DNA from: Gnetum montanum
Lineage: Eukaryota > Streptophyta > Gnetopsida > Gnetales > Gnetaceae
Length of the DNA: 45,490 nt
Direction of reading: 5' to 3'
Assembly: GCA_015680685.1 (NCBI GenBank)
Contig: MNCI01035786.1
Location: forward strand, 1-45,490
Position numbers and translations under genes: made by a program. This document shows, in pieces, positions 11,541 through 21,524 of the stretch (its first letter is position 1; each line of letters begins with the position of its first letter). The notes under the pieces were generated by a model. It did not search any database, was not told the origin of the DNA, and worked only from the letters and a program-made list of their open reading frames with translations.

Positions 11541-11866
11541 TGTCGCCTATGCCACTAGCCATCCACAACACGGGAACACATATCTTCATTTCACTATTGC
11601 ACGTGCATCTGGATTTGAAATAATGGAGAGGCCATATTATAAAATTCACCCAAATGTCTATGACCATTATTTTATCCAATCATGGCGCTCTTCTTTCTTG
11701 TTGCCCCCTGTGCCACTAGTCATCTAGAACCGAGGAACACATATCTTCATTCCACTATTGCACGTGCATCCAGACTAGAAATAATGGAGAGGCAATATTC
11801 TGAAATTCACCCAAATGTCTGTGACCATTATTTTATCCAATCATGACACTCTTCTTTCTTGTTGCG
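11541..11866. repeat. 161-bp tandem duplication, block A only
   Basis: 11541-11701 is repeated at 11702-11866. Landmarks are GCCACTAG (11551 and 11712), GGAACACATATCTTCATT, and CCATTATTTTATCCAATCATG. Block B has one copy (about 20350-20515). Confidence 0.82.
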
Positions 11867-11881
11867 ATTTGAAGAAGGGAA

Positions 11882-12169
11882 AGTTAGGTAAGATTTTAAT
11901 AGACAATGCATATATCAAGGAAATACAACATTGAGTATTATAGGTAAGATATATAATAATTGATGAAATCAATTTTGTAAAAGAAAGATTATTACAAAGC
12001 ATTGATAAATGACTAAGAAATCTTTTATGAGCATCACAATGAAGTTTTTGAAAGAAGATTAGTATTCGGGTCAGCTTCTTCTTATACTTGATGTTATGTC
12101 TTATGCATCTAAGAATGCATATATTTTAGGGGTTTGGCAATCATTTAATACCTTTGTTATTTTAGATGT
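11882..12169 (+). pseudogene. PIF1-like helicase fragment, copy 1
   Basis: The + strand encodes YIIIDEINFVKERLLQSIDK, the Walker B region of PIF1/Helitron-type DNA helicases, then after a frameshift YEHHNEVFERR and VMSYASKN. It stops exactly where the plus-strand LTR begins at 12170. The same fragment recurs at 12399-12687 and 20673-20961; the latter keeps the best reading. Confidence 0.75.
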
Positions 12170-12398
12170 TGATGAAGTGTTCAGTTGATACATTGACTAG
12201 GCCATGTTAACGGAGCCCCAATGATGTGGCCATGATGATGTGACCTCATCGATGTATCCATCCATGCATTAACGCGACCTCGTTAACGCAAAGTTTGTCT
12301 TCCACTATAAATATATGTGCACCTGCATCATTTATGGCATCTTTTAAGTTAGTTGTAGCGAAGTTCTTGTAGTTTGTTTCTATAAAAGTTAGAATATT
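12170..12398 (+). repeat. Head of plus-strand LTR, copy 1
   Basis: Begins TGATGAAGTG and ends at GTTAGAATATT, where a second helicase fragment begins. It contains a TATA box (12306-12313) and matches the first 230 bases of the LTRs at 20962 and 39548. Confidence 0.82.
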
Positions 12399-12687
12399 AT
12401 ACAACATCAATGCATATATCAAGGAAATACAACATTGATTATTATAGGTAAGATATATAATAATTGATGAAATCAGTTTTGTAAAAGGAATATTATTACA
12501 AAGCATTGATAAATGACTACGAAATTTTTTATGAGCATCACAATGAATTTTTTGAAAGAAGATCAGCTATACTGATAGGTAATTTGAGTCAACTTCTTCC
12601 TATACTTGATGTTATGTCTTATGCATCTAAGAATCCAGATATTTTAGGGGTTTGACAATCATTTAATACCTTTGTTATTTTAGATGT
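12399..12687 (+). pseudogene. PIF1-like helicase fragment, copy 2
   Basis: Tandem copy of 11882-12169, including IIIDE, the ERRSAILIGNLSQLLPIL-like motif (typically GD..QLPPV in PIF1 proteins) and SFNTFVIL. It ends at the LTR head at 12688. Confidence 0.77.
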
Positions 12688-12912
12688 TGATGAAGTGTTC
12701 AGTTGATACATTGACTAGGCCATGTTAACAGAGCCCCATTGACATGGCCACGATGATGTGACCCCATCGATGTATCCATCCATGCATTAACGCAACCTTG
12801 TTAATGGAAAGTTTGTCTTCCACTATAAATATGTGTGCACCCACATCATTTATGGCATCTTTTAAGTTAGTTGTAGCAAAGTTCCTGCAGTTTGTTTCCA
12901 TAACAGTTAGGA
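12688..12912 (+). repeat. Head of plus-strand LTR, copy 2, fused to gag of block B
   Basis: Same LTR head, with TATA at 12824-12831. At about 12903-12920 it passes into minus-strand gag; LTR GTTAGAATATT and gag GTTGGGATGTTTGCC overlap in similarity, so the exact breakpoint is blurred by microhomology. Confidence 0.8.
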
Positions 12913-14606
12913 TATTTGCCATTTTTTTAAACATGGATTAAGTGCATACACCCTAGACTCCTGCAGATGTGAGATCATAAGGCAACATCCCTTAGGATGG
13001 TTGTATTGACAGATCTCGCATCCACTATCATCATCTGTATCTGAGTTTACAACCTCTTCAATAATAGCAACTTTACCCTTACCCTTGTTACATGCATTTT
13101 CCTCGTCTCTTTCTTTTCTTTTGTCATGATCATTACCTCGCTCCCTAGACTCCTCTACTATGATAATAGTTTGAAACCTACTATCCAGGGAGTTCCACAT
13201 TTGATCTACCTTTGTCGATACTTCTAATGCTAACTTTTGAATAGNTAGTCTTTCTTGGGCATAAGTCCCAAGGGTTCTTCTCATTTCGTGCCTAAGCCCG
13301 TCTACGAGATGGTGTAGCTGATTCCGTTGCAAATAAGCATGGCTAAGACAATGATGTAATAGTGCATAATAATGGCCCATGGTAGCATCCAAGGGTTCAG
13401 GAATTCCTTGTTTCCATCCTTGCATTTTCTTTCACAGGTTAGAAACCTAGGAGTATGTTTGGTACTTATCGTTGAACAATTCTAACATAGTACTCTACCT
13501 ACGAATGGATTCCAGTTCTAAGGACCGATACCAAATTTTAGCTTCTTTTATTAGTGTCCGTGGAAAAAAATTAAGTTTTTGCCACTCATTTTCTATGTTT
13601 TGCAAGGCACATGCATCGTGAAATGCTTGTAAGTGATTTTGAGGATCTATGTTATATCCTCCTTCAAATCTTGGGATGTTATTCATGTCTAAGCTCTTGA
13701 TCCTACTTTTCCTTTTATGCCTTGTTGGAACTCTCATAGCCTTAGTTATGTCTAGCATGCTTCAAGTAGCGAGTAGGGGTTCATCATGATTATCTCATTC
13801 GTAGTATCTATGGTGCCTATGTTGTTCCCTACTCTCCCCTCCTCTATGTTGTGATTACCTAGAATGCCCTCGTCCTCTGTCTTGGCTATTTTATCTGTGA
13901 ATTCACTTTTGGTTACCCTTATCCTCATGGTCTGTCTCTCTATGGCTGCATCTAGACACTAAAGGAGAGGATGAAGGATATGATGAAGCTGAAGAAGAAG
14001 GAGAACCGTCACCATGACGATGTCTATTGCCTTCTCTTTCTTTTTTGGATACATTGTATCCATTGGTATTAGCACCTGGGTTGTGAATAGTAGAATGAAG
14101 GATTTGATACACAACCCCTTGGCCAAAGTGAAGGGGAGGAACATCGTTATGTTGGCGACTACCTGAAGTAGGTTCATCACCTTCAATTTCGCTTAAAATA
14201 TGGGGGGCATCCTTGGACCATTTTCCCTTCAAGACTTATGATGTCTCTCCTATTGCAAATCCCTTTGACGTTGTGCCTCTATGAGATGATAGTCTCTCAA
14301 ATCCTAGTCTTGCACAACATACTCTGCATGTAAGTGTTGCATGCCTATTCGTGTCAGAGCACGAAGGAGCATACCTGGGACTACACGGTTGGGAGGTAAC
14401 ACTATGTTACCTTCTAAGTCACGCTAATGCAACAATTCGTCTTGATAGAGAATAAAGGTGAAGTTAGGTACATATTCATTAGGATGAATATATACCACAT
14501 GAAATTGTTGAGGAATTGGTAGATAAACATCATGTGTATCTTGTTGCTGATTGCTTCTTGTGTTAGTCCTAGGTGGTGAAGTGCTTTTGTGCAAAGAAGA
14601 AGGCAT
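12913..14606 (-). pseudogene. gypsy gag remnant, block B
   Basis: Minus strand from ATG 14606 (MPSSLHKST). Capsid-like segment at 13758-13495 (NNIPRFEGGYNIDPQNHLQ), GLRHEMRRTL segment, then the CX2CX3HX4C knuckle (CEICQYNHPKGCC) at about 13010. About 190 bp between the helical segment and the Lys-rich linker are replaced by a single N at 13245, which fuses two parts that are separate in A and C. Several stops; not functional. Confidence 0.85.
13245..13245. other. Single ambiguous base (N) at a deletion junction
   Basis: Lies exactly between sequence matching about 943 and about 1127 of block A. It may mark an unresolved gap or clone join rather than a real deletion. Confidence 0.9.
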
Positions 14607-14718
14607 CTTGTCTTGTTTAATGTGCAATGTACTATTATCTTTTCCTTAATCAACCCTAAGGATTTGTTCCAACAATGTGAATGATTTCCTACATTCTTCT
14701 TAAAACACAAACAAGTAA

Positions 14719-14737
14719 GTCTGCAGGAACGACGCCA
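14719..14737 (-). other. Primer-binding site (tRNA-Asp type), block B
   Basis: Minus strand reads TGGCGTCGTTCCTGCAGAC, the least decayed of the three minus-strand sites, one base from the LTR end. The first eleven bases match the plant tRNA-Asp complement except one C-to-T. Confidence 0.75.
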
Positions 14738-14738
14738 A

Positions 14739-15545
14739 TGATGAGTGGCAAGGTACCCCTATGCTCAACCACATGAATATAAGCATTTCACGCATGATTC
14801 GATCGAATTCTAAGGACTAAGTGCCTATGTGCCTTTGCGGAACGATAACGGGCTGGTTAATCATTGTCTTCCAAAACTTACTTGTATGTCACAGTTGTAT
14901 GGTTAAGTAAGCTTGAGGCATATGATTTTTATGGCTTTTATGTGTTTTATATCCTATGCTAGTAAGGAGGGGGAGAGAGATAACTAAGTAACTTATCTAA
15001 TTTAACTATTTATTAAGTAAGTTCTAATTACTCCTAGCACCGGTATCCATTCCCACTTATTGTACACATCCTAAACTAGTGTAACACTATTGGGATTACC
15101 AAACTCTAATCGTTACTAGGCTACCAAGTGCTGCACGCATGCTTGAAGCAGTCGTACTAAGTGTATTTAACTAAAAGGGTTGTAGGGTGAGAGAAATCAG
15201 TAATCAACTAAGAAAGCATTAAATAATAATTAATCACTAATTAATATATTCTATATGCTGCAAGGTTTATCATAAAGTTCATCTTTATTTCCGTACACAA
15301 AGTGTGCTTAGGTACACAATGCTCAAATAAAGATCCGTTCACTCTATGACTCCTACTGCTGGCACACAGAAATAATTGTAACTCTAGAGGGAAAAAATGG
15401 AAAGAGTTTGGCTAAGGGACTAACTTCTAATGTGGAGGCCAAGGGTGCCACCTCTTATTTGCAAGCAAGGAGACAGGCTGCGATATCGTGTATCGAATAT
15501 TGCATGGTTGATCTGATATCGTGGACGCAATATCGCGGTTCATCA
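14739..15545 (-). repeat. Minus-strand LTR, block B
   Basis: 807 bp, the same length as in A and C; minus-strand ends TGATGAA...CTCATCA. The TATA box of A and C is lost: TTATAAATAAG has become TTGCAAATAAG at about 15454-15464. Confidence 0.83.
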
Positions 15546-17410
15546 CTAATTTAGCTTCACCTGTGTCTTATACCACGTTCAAAGTAGGCATTGCTAATTT
15601 ACTCTTTAACCTTGTACATATCCCATACCATGTTAAGACTATTTTCTACTATTGAGGTGACGTTGCTTATGTCTTTTGCAACTTCTACCATATCTAAATT
15701 AGCCACTATTCTCCAAGATTTGAAGCTAAGGAAACTTTAGCAACCATAAGACTTAGAAAAGCCATGAAGAAGAAAAATTAGCCCTAAAGCTAAGAATAAA
15801 TATGAAATAAAGAACATACTTACTACTTTCCTGAATCACCAAGATATTCTCTATTGACAAGCAAGTTTCTTGAGATCCTAAGCATAAAGCACCAATAAAC
15901 TTAAGATAGTAGAAGACATGGATGAAAAATGATGGTTGAGAGAGAAACCTATAAGCTACTTATAAATCCAAATTACACATTCTTGTACATGACTTCTAGA
16001 AAGTTCTAGCTTGAGACTTATTAAATGTAACAAATTGAAGATAAAGATAAACATCATATTTAGTAGGTTCCACATCCATTCATCTTGTCCTTATCTAGAG
16101 ACAACAAAGTTAACATCATAAGATGATAATCAAAATACAAAGAAACATAAAATCTCATATTAACCACAAATATAAGGTGGTGAGACTCATTAAAAGAAAA
16201 GTATAGATGAAACAATTATTAAGTCTCATGCTAAAGTACTAAAATAATAATAAAATGAGAAAATATCATATTTTATAGCTAAATCAAAAGTGCAAGATTG
16301 TAAAACCCATATAAAGATAACAAAAAAAATGTTAGTATTTCTAAAAATCCTAAGTATACATATTTAAACCAAATTTTTTTCAATTGCAAAGATTTCCTTT
16401 TTTTAACAAGCAAAGGGAATCACAAACCCACAAACACTAACATTGCGACTATTGTTATTGACTGCACAGTTTATCTTGGTATCATCACTATCATATGCTT
16501 TGCTTTGAGGGATGCCTTGAAGCATACATGAATGAATATAAGATGAACATAGTCAACTGACTTGGCTTCGAAAAGAAAGCTCATGGCAGAAGGGTGTTTC
16601 TGGGAGACATGATCACATGAATTAACTGTTACGTGTCTCTTTTTAAATCCTTATGATGAGATGCTCTTATTATGAGTTGTGTGAGAAATGGTTGTGCTAC
16701 CTACCTAAATTTCCTCACATGGGTTGTCTTACCAACTCCAAATTTCCTTCAGTTACACCATCAATGGTTTATGTTAGCAACCTGTGTTTCCTTACCATTG
16801 TATAGTTCACGTGGATACATGAATTAACAGAAGTTGCACCATGGATACCACATGAAAAGTCTTGGGTAGGAAAATCATGATTATAATATTACTGTAAACT
16901 TAACTACAGCTTTTGTGAAGTCCCAGAAATTCAAGGATGAATAGCAAGGAAAATTGCATATCAGGTAGTGTACAAAGCACAACATAGGATATGTGAATCC
17001 CGACTTTGCGTTGATTTGTCATTATGTAGTGTATTTACTTGCTTCAACGAAAAAAATTAATTTTCCCCTAAGATATGAGCTAGAAAATTGGATATTGCAT
17101 AGTCCTATTCAGATCCACGTTCGCTTTTCCATGAACTGAGCATGTGGCATCATTGGCATGGCATGATTATTAGGAATTTAGGCTTGGAATGAGGTTTGCC
17201 ACTTGGTTGCTTATCAGTGCCCCAAAAAGCCCAAAATCTTGAAATCTTGTAGACACAACCTTTTGCTTTAAAGGGTACTTGGCCACCTAGCATGGCCTGA
17301 TGACATTAAATGTGAAGAGCCTAAAAAATTTCAGTCAATGAAATTAATCTTTAAATACCACAACACATTATTGGTTAAGGCCTTATTTATTTTGACCTGA
17401 ATATTTGAGG
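15546..17410. repeat. Non-coding spacer, block B
   Basis: Copy of 3488-5352. It includes the well conserved stretch at about 16253-16570. I see no gene. Confidence 0.7.
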
Positions 17411-18218
17411 ATCGTAGTTGATGCATAAATTTTGGACGCAACAACACCAGAAAATCAAACTAGTCAAACTTCTCTAAATGGTGGGATTTGTGTATAATCC
17501 TGCTCATGGAAATCTTGTACCGTCTCTTCTTTTTCTTGGTTACCAGACATTAAGAGAACCTGAGGGCGTCCTGTCGCAGCCACCTATGCAGCTGGTCAAA
17601 GAAACTCCTCTATGGGAAGCGATCACTGCTCTCAAAGCCCTGAAAACTTTTCAGATTTTGAACGAACACAAATGGAAGTTTGAACACCGCCCAACATTGC
17701 CATGTTAGCTTCAACAACATCTTGAGATTCAGTTATTTTTGATTGCGTGTATTATTGCTTTTTATTTTTGATTTGTTCATGCATTATGTCACTGCTGCTT
17801 CATCTAGTTTCACACTTTTACATATACTACAGAAATTCAGCTCATACTATTGTTATGGCAAACCTCGTCCATGCTATTGCACAATGTCATGATCAACAAA
17901 ACTGTCATGTAAAATCATATACTCTTTCATCTATTTGTTAAAGATGCATCAGCGGGCCTTTTCATCTAGCCTCTTCTCTCTCTCCCTCATCCAATGGCTA
18001 CACGCAATGTTGGTTGTTGTTGTTAAAGATGCAACCAAGCGGAATTAAAATTCACATTTTTTTCTTTTTTTTAAACAGCCACATAGCCCTTTTTTAGCTG
18101 AGACTATTCTTGGGGTTTTCATACCCATAGGAGGCACCTTAGGCAATAGTTTCCTTAAATCAGTTTTTGTTTTTCTAGTGGTTGTGTGGCAAAAATTTAT
18201 GCATCAACATCTATAGTG
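17411..18218. mobile_element. Deletion derivative of the TIR element, block B (about 0.8 kb)
   Basis: The left end ATCGTAGTTGATGCATAAATTTTGG and right end CTATAGTG are kept, but the sequence passes at about 17460 from just inside the left end to DNA matching about 8605 of block A. The minisatellite and all ABCG exons are gone. It resembles a non-autonomous internal-deletion product. Confidence 0.75.
17478..17708 (+). other. Open frame of unknown origin inside deleted TIR element
   Basis: 76 codons from MVGFVYNPAHGN to WKFEHRPTLPC, uninterrupted here; corresponding DNA is broken in block A and partly deleted in C. It has a charged, exon-like composition (ETPLWEAITALKALK) with no family I recognise. 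It may be a captured exon or chance. Confidence 0.3.
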
Positions 18219-20571
18219 CATTGTCATTTCAGCTTGCAGGCAAGCTTAGATGCTGTAGATTGACAAGGACCGCTTACCCTGCATGGTAAGCATGCATCTT
18301 TTCATCTCCATGCCTTCATCATCATCCATAATAATAACTAGATGCATATTTTAAACGTTGTTAGAAAAATAAAATCTCCGCCTATCTGCATCTCTAGCTG
18401 ATGCCCAGCAAAAGACAGAAATCAGGACCGCTGAGAGCTGCTATGACAAAAAAACTAGAACAGGGTTGGGTTGGAGCAGAGGCTTCGAACAAGGGGAGGA
18501 ACTGTAAACTAAAACCATGGATTAGTTATCAGGGACGCCATGATTTCGGTGAGGTGCTAAGGATCCATGCCGCTGCACAGTACTGATGCCATGGCCACTG
18601 TACAGGGCATGCAATTTCTCAACCATGTTCTGCAGGCATATGTTTTAGGCCTTAGTGAAGCCATTGAATTTTGGCACATAGCTGATATGTTGAGACGATA
18701 TTCGCTCAGATAGCTAGGACAACTACCGTTGGGAACCACTATTCTACCGAGAGCCTGCTAAAATGTTGCTAGTACGTCTCCGATGGATTCTTCTAATCGG
18801 AGACCTATTAGTTGTCGTTGTTGCTGATTTCCTGACCATGAGGCTTACCTACTACAGCCATTCCAAACCATCTGGATTTTGTGTGCAAAGCTTAGATATA
18901 TATATCATAAATCAATCAACATACGGGGTACATGACTACTGTGTTTGGGGCTTTAATGTATGCAAGTTATTTGTCGTGGAGCCGCAGCGAATGGGATGAA
19001 CAGCTGTTGAGATATGGGTCAGCAGCGGCATAAACATTTATGGATTGTTTTCTGCAAATGAAGATGAAAATTTTTTGCTTTCAATTGCCAATATGTTACG
19101 ACTCGCACCAAGTTCAAGGACCTCACTCTTTCACACTTAAACATGTAAAAATTTTATATATAATTCAATCGTAAAGGTTTTGGCTTATCATTGCCCTTGA
19201 AATTCAGATTACGAGTTATATGTGGCAAGTTATACTTGACAAACTAACATATGGATTTTCTCAATTCTTTAAAATTTCCTTTTCCTTGAAAAAAAATCAA
19301 ACAAATAATTTCCTTTGGAAATAATTCAGACAAGTAATAATTTGAGGGACACTAAGAAAGTCAACCAGAAGCATAGGCATAGAAATGTAATAGGATCTGT
19401 ACAGGGTTTTGTCTCAAAAATGTAAGATTTTAAAATTACAAAAGGTGTCTTTTGTTGTAATTAGAAAAAAATTTAACTCTACCATATAAGAAAAACTCTC
19501 ATTTCATCCATGTCAAATTTTGGTATTCTGTCAGAATACTAAAACATTATAGGATTGATTCAAAAGTTTCAGGCTACATCATGAGGGGGAAAATCGAAAT
19601 GATATTTTGGTACATCATCCAACCAGAACAGCGATGTTCAACTAAATATAAAATAGCATCTTTCCCTGCATGTTTTTGTAGCTGTAAGGTTGCAACTTAG
19701 AATTATTTCCATTAGTTTCTGTTGGATGCAACGTCGTTCACATCCCATGAAATGGTAAGTTCTAAGTCTTCCCTCCTTGCCATTTCGGTCACCCTAAGTC
19801 CTTGCTGACACGTTTAGTCCAGTATGAGCAAGTTTCCAAAAAAAATTAACGTCGACCAGCACGTCGGCAGCCAGTTTGGGGTAATTGATGGAATCTTTCT
19901 TCCACGATCTCTGGTAGTACACACAGAAGACGCCAACTTCCCAGTCCACCAGGGATGCATGCACCGCAGATTTTGCGGAAGATGGCTTTGGCAGGAAAAT
20001 ATATATACTGATTCCTGTCCACAAATGTCAAGGAGGCTTTAATCACACCCCACGCAGAGTTCTATTTCATCATGGCCACCGTGACGTGTTTGGTTTTAAC
20101 TCAACGTCAAGAGATCTGCTACCATTGTTTAGTTCCCTTGTTAGATCTGCTACCATTGTTTAGTTCCCTTGTTATTGTTGTTGCTGCTGCCCTTTCCTGC
20201 CAACGTTGCTCCTGCAACGTTGTTGTTGTTTGTTTTGCCTTGCAGTTTCACGATTTCAGCACTGCATATTTTGTTGTTGATGTTGCATTCCCCATCCAAT
20301 CTTACCACTGTGCTGATCTAGCTGCCGTTGCTGTGTTGTGCTGTTGTTATTTGTTGTTGCCTGTGCCACTAGCCATCCGCAACACGGGAACACATATCTT
20401 CATTCCACTATTGCACGTGCATCCGGATTAGAAATAATGGAGAGGCATCATTCTGAAATTCACCCAAATGTCTGTGACCATTATTTTATCCAATCACGAC
20501 GCTCTTTTTTCTTATTGCGATTTGGAGGGAAAGTTAGGTAAGATTTTAATAGACAATGCATATATCAAGGA
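18219..20571. other. Right part of block B with exon-like tracts
   Basis: The exon-like 18233-18285 is bounded by CATTTCAG and GTAAGC. The MATVQGMQFLNHVLQAYV frame starts at 18591. The rest is AT-rich without a gene, and ends in GTTAGGTAAGATTTTAATAG shared with block A. Confidence 0.4.
20112..20173. repeat. 31-bp tandem duplication, block B only
   Basis: Two perfect units beginning AGATCTGCTACCATTG, at 20112 and 20143; block A has one. Confidence 0.85.
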
Positions 20572-20672
20572 TCTTCCACTATAAATATGTGTGCACCCGC
20601 ATCATTTAGGACGTATTTTAAGTTAGTTGTAGCGAAGTTCTTGTAGTTTTTTTCCATAAAAGTTAGAATATT
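20572..20672 (+). repeat. Fragment of plus-strand LTR head
   Basis: Matches the LTR from just before the TATA box (20580-20587) to GTTAGAATATT, after which the helicase fragment begins. It is the remains of the first cassette at the B/C junction. Confidence 0.78.
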
Positions 20673-20961
20673 ATACAACATCAACACAAATATCCAGGAA
20701 ATACAACATTGAGTATTATAGGTAACATATATAATAATTGATGAAATCAATTTTGTGAAAGGAAGATTATTACAAAGCATTGATAAATGACTAAGAAATT
20801 TTTTATGAGCATCACAATGAAGTTTTTGAAAGAAGATCAGTTATACTGATAGGTAATTTGGGTCAACGTCTTCCTATACTTGATGTTATGTCTTATGCAT
20901 CTAAGAATCCAAATATTTTAGGGGTTTGCAAATCATTTAATACCTTTGTTATTTTAGATGT
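20673..20961 (+). pseudogene. PIF1-like helicase, left half (copy 3, best preserved)
   Basis: PIF1-type helicases unwind DNA 5'-to-3'; in plants many copies are parts of Helitrons. Visible motifs on the + strand: IIIDEINF (Walker B), then in another frame RRSVILIGNLGQRLPIL (motif III region, where family members have GD..QLPPV) and KSFNTFVILDV. The reading stops at the LTR at 20962 with GATGT, and its continuation is found at 40444. Walker A is not present, and the distance between motifs is shortened, so it was already damaged. Confidence 0.82.
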
Positions 20962-21524
20962 TGATGAAGTGTTCAATTAATACATTGACTAGGCCATGTT
21001 AACAGAGCCCCATTGATGCGGCCACGATGATGTGACCCCATCAATGTATCCGTCCATGCATTAACACGACCTCATTAATGCAAAGTTTGTCTTCTGCTAT
21101 AAATATGTGTGCACCCGCATCATTTATGGCATCTTTTAAGTTAGTTGTAGAGAAGTTCTTGAAGTTTTTTTCCATAAAAGTTAGAATATTTTCCAAGTGC
21201 TCGTAGTAGAAGTGAGAAGGGTGTATGACTCTTTATTCGAGTACCAATGTACCTGAGCCCATTGGTGTGACCGGCAATAAAGATGAGCTTTTTGAACATT
21301 CCTTGCAACATTTGGATTTAATTACTTAAGCATTTAAACATTTTATATTTTAATTTTTTAATCGTTCTAAAAGATTTCATTATTATCCTTTTATGGCTAC
21401 AGCTCTTTTTATAGTTTATAAGAACCATAGGCACGACCATCTCGAACATATACCTCACACTTGGAAACCTAGTGATGCTTGATGTCTGGTAACCCAGTAG
21501 TGGTTAAGACATGCTTAGGATGTG
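20962..21524 (+). repeat. Truncated 5' LTR of the plus-strand gypsy element
   Basis: 563 bp matching 39548-40110 of the 3' LTR. TATA box at 21098-21105 and AATAAA at 21277-21282. Homology stops at CTTAGGATGTG; the next base starts the minus-strand gag block. Confidence 0.85.

Larger units (their letters stand above)
1..11881. repeat. Composite repeat block A, first of three direct copies
   Basis: Block A aligns to block C with a nearly constant offset of about 21520 as far as the ABCG region, and to block B with an offset of about 12058 from the minus-strand LTR to about 5400. Order: minus-strand gag, primer site, LTR, non-coding spacer, TIR transposon with captured exons, exon-like tracts, 161-bp tandem duplication. 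By eye the copies are roughly 92-98% alike. The first seven bases match the end of the LTR homology seen at 21518-21524, so the window opens almost on a block breakpoint. I infer tandem duplication after assembly of the composite, because the internal junctions are shared. Confidence 0.88.
12913..20571. repeat. Composite repeat block B, second direct copy
   Basis: Same order as block A but shorter: it lacks the last ~600 bp of gag, about 190 bp at the N at 13245, a short stretch matching about 1920-1985 of A, and about 3.2 kb of the TIR element corresponding to 5401-8604 of A. It ends with the same GTTAGGTAAGATTTTAATAG stretch as A, then a piece of LTR. Confidence 0.87.
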
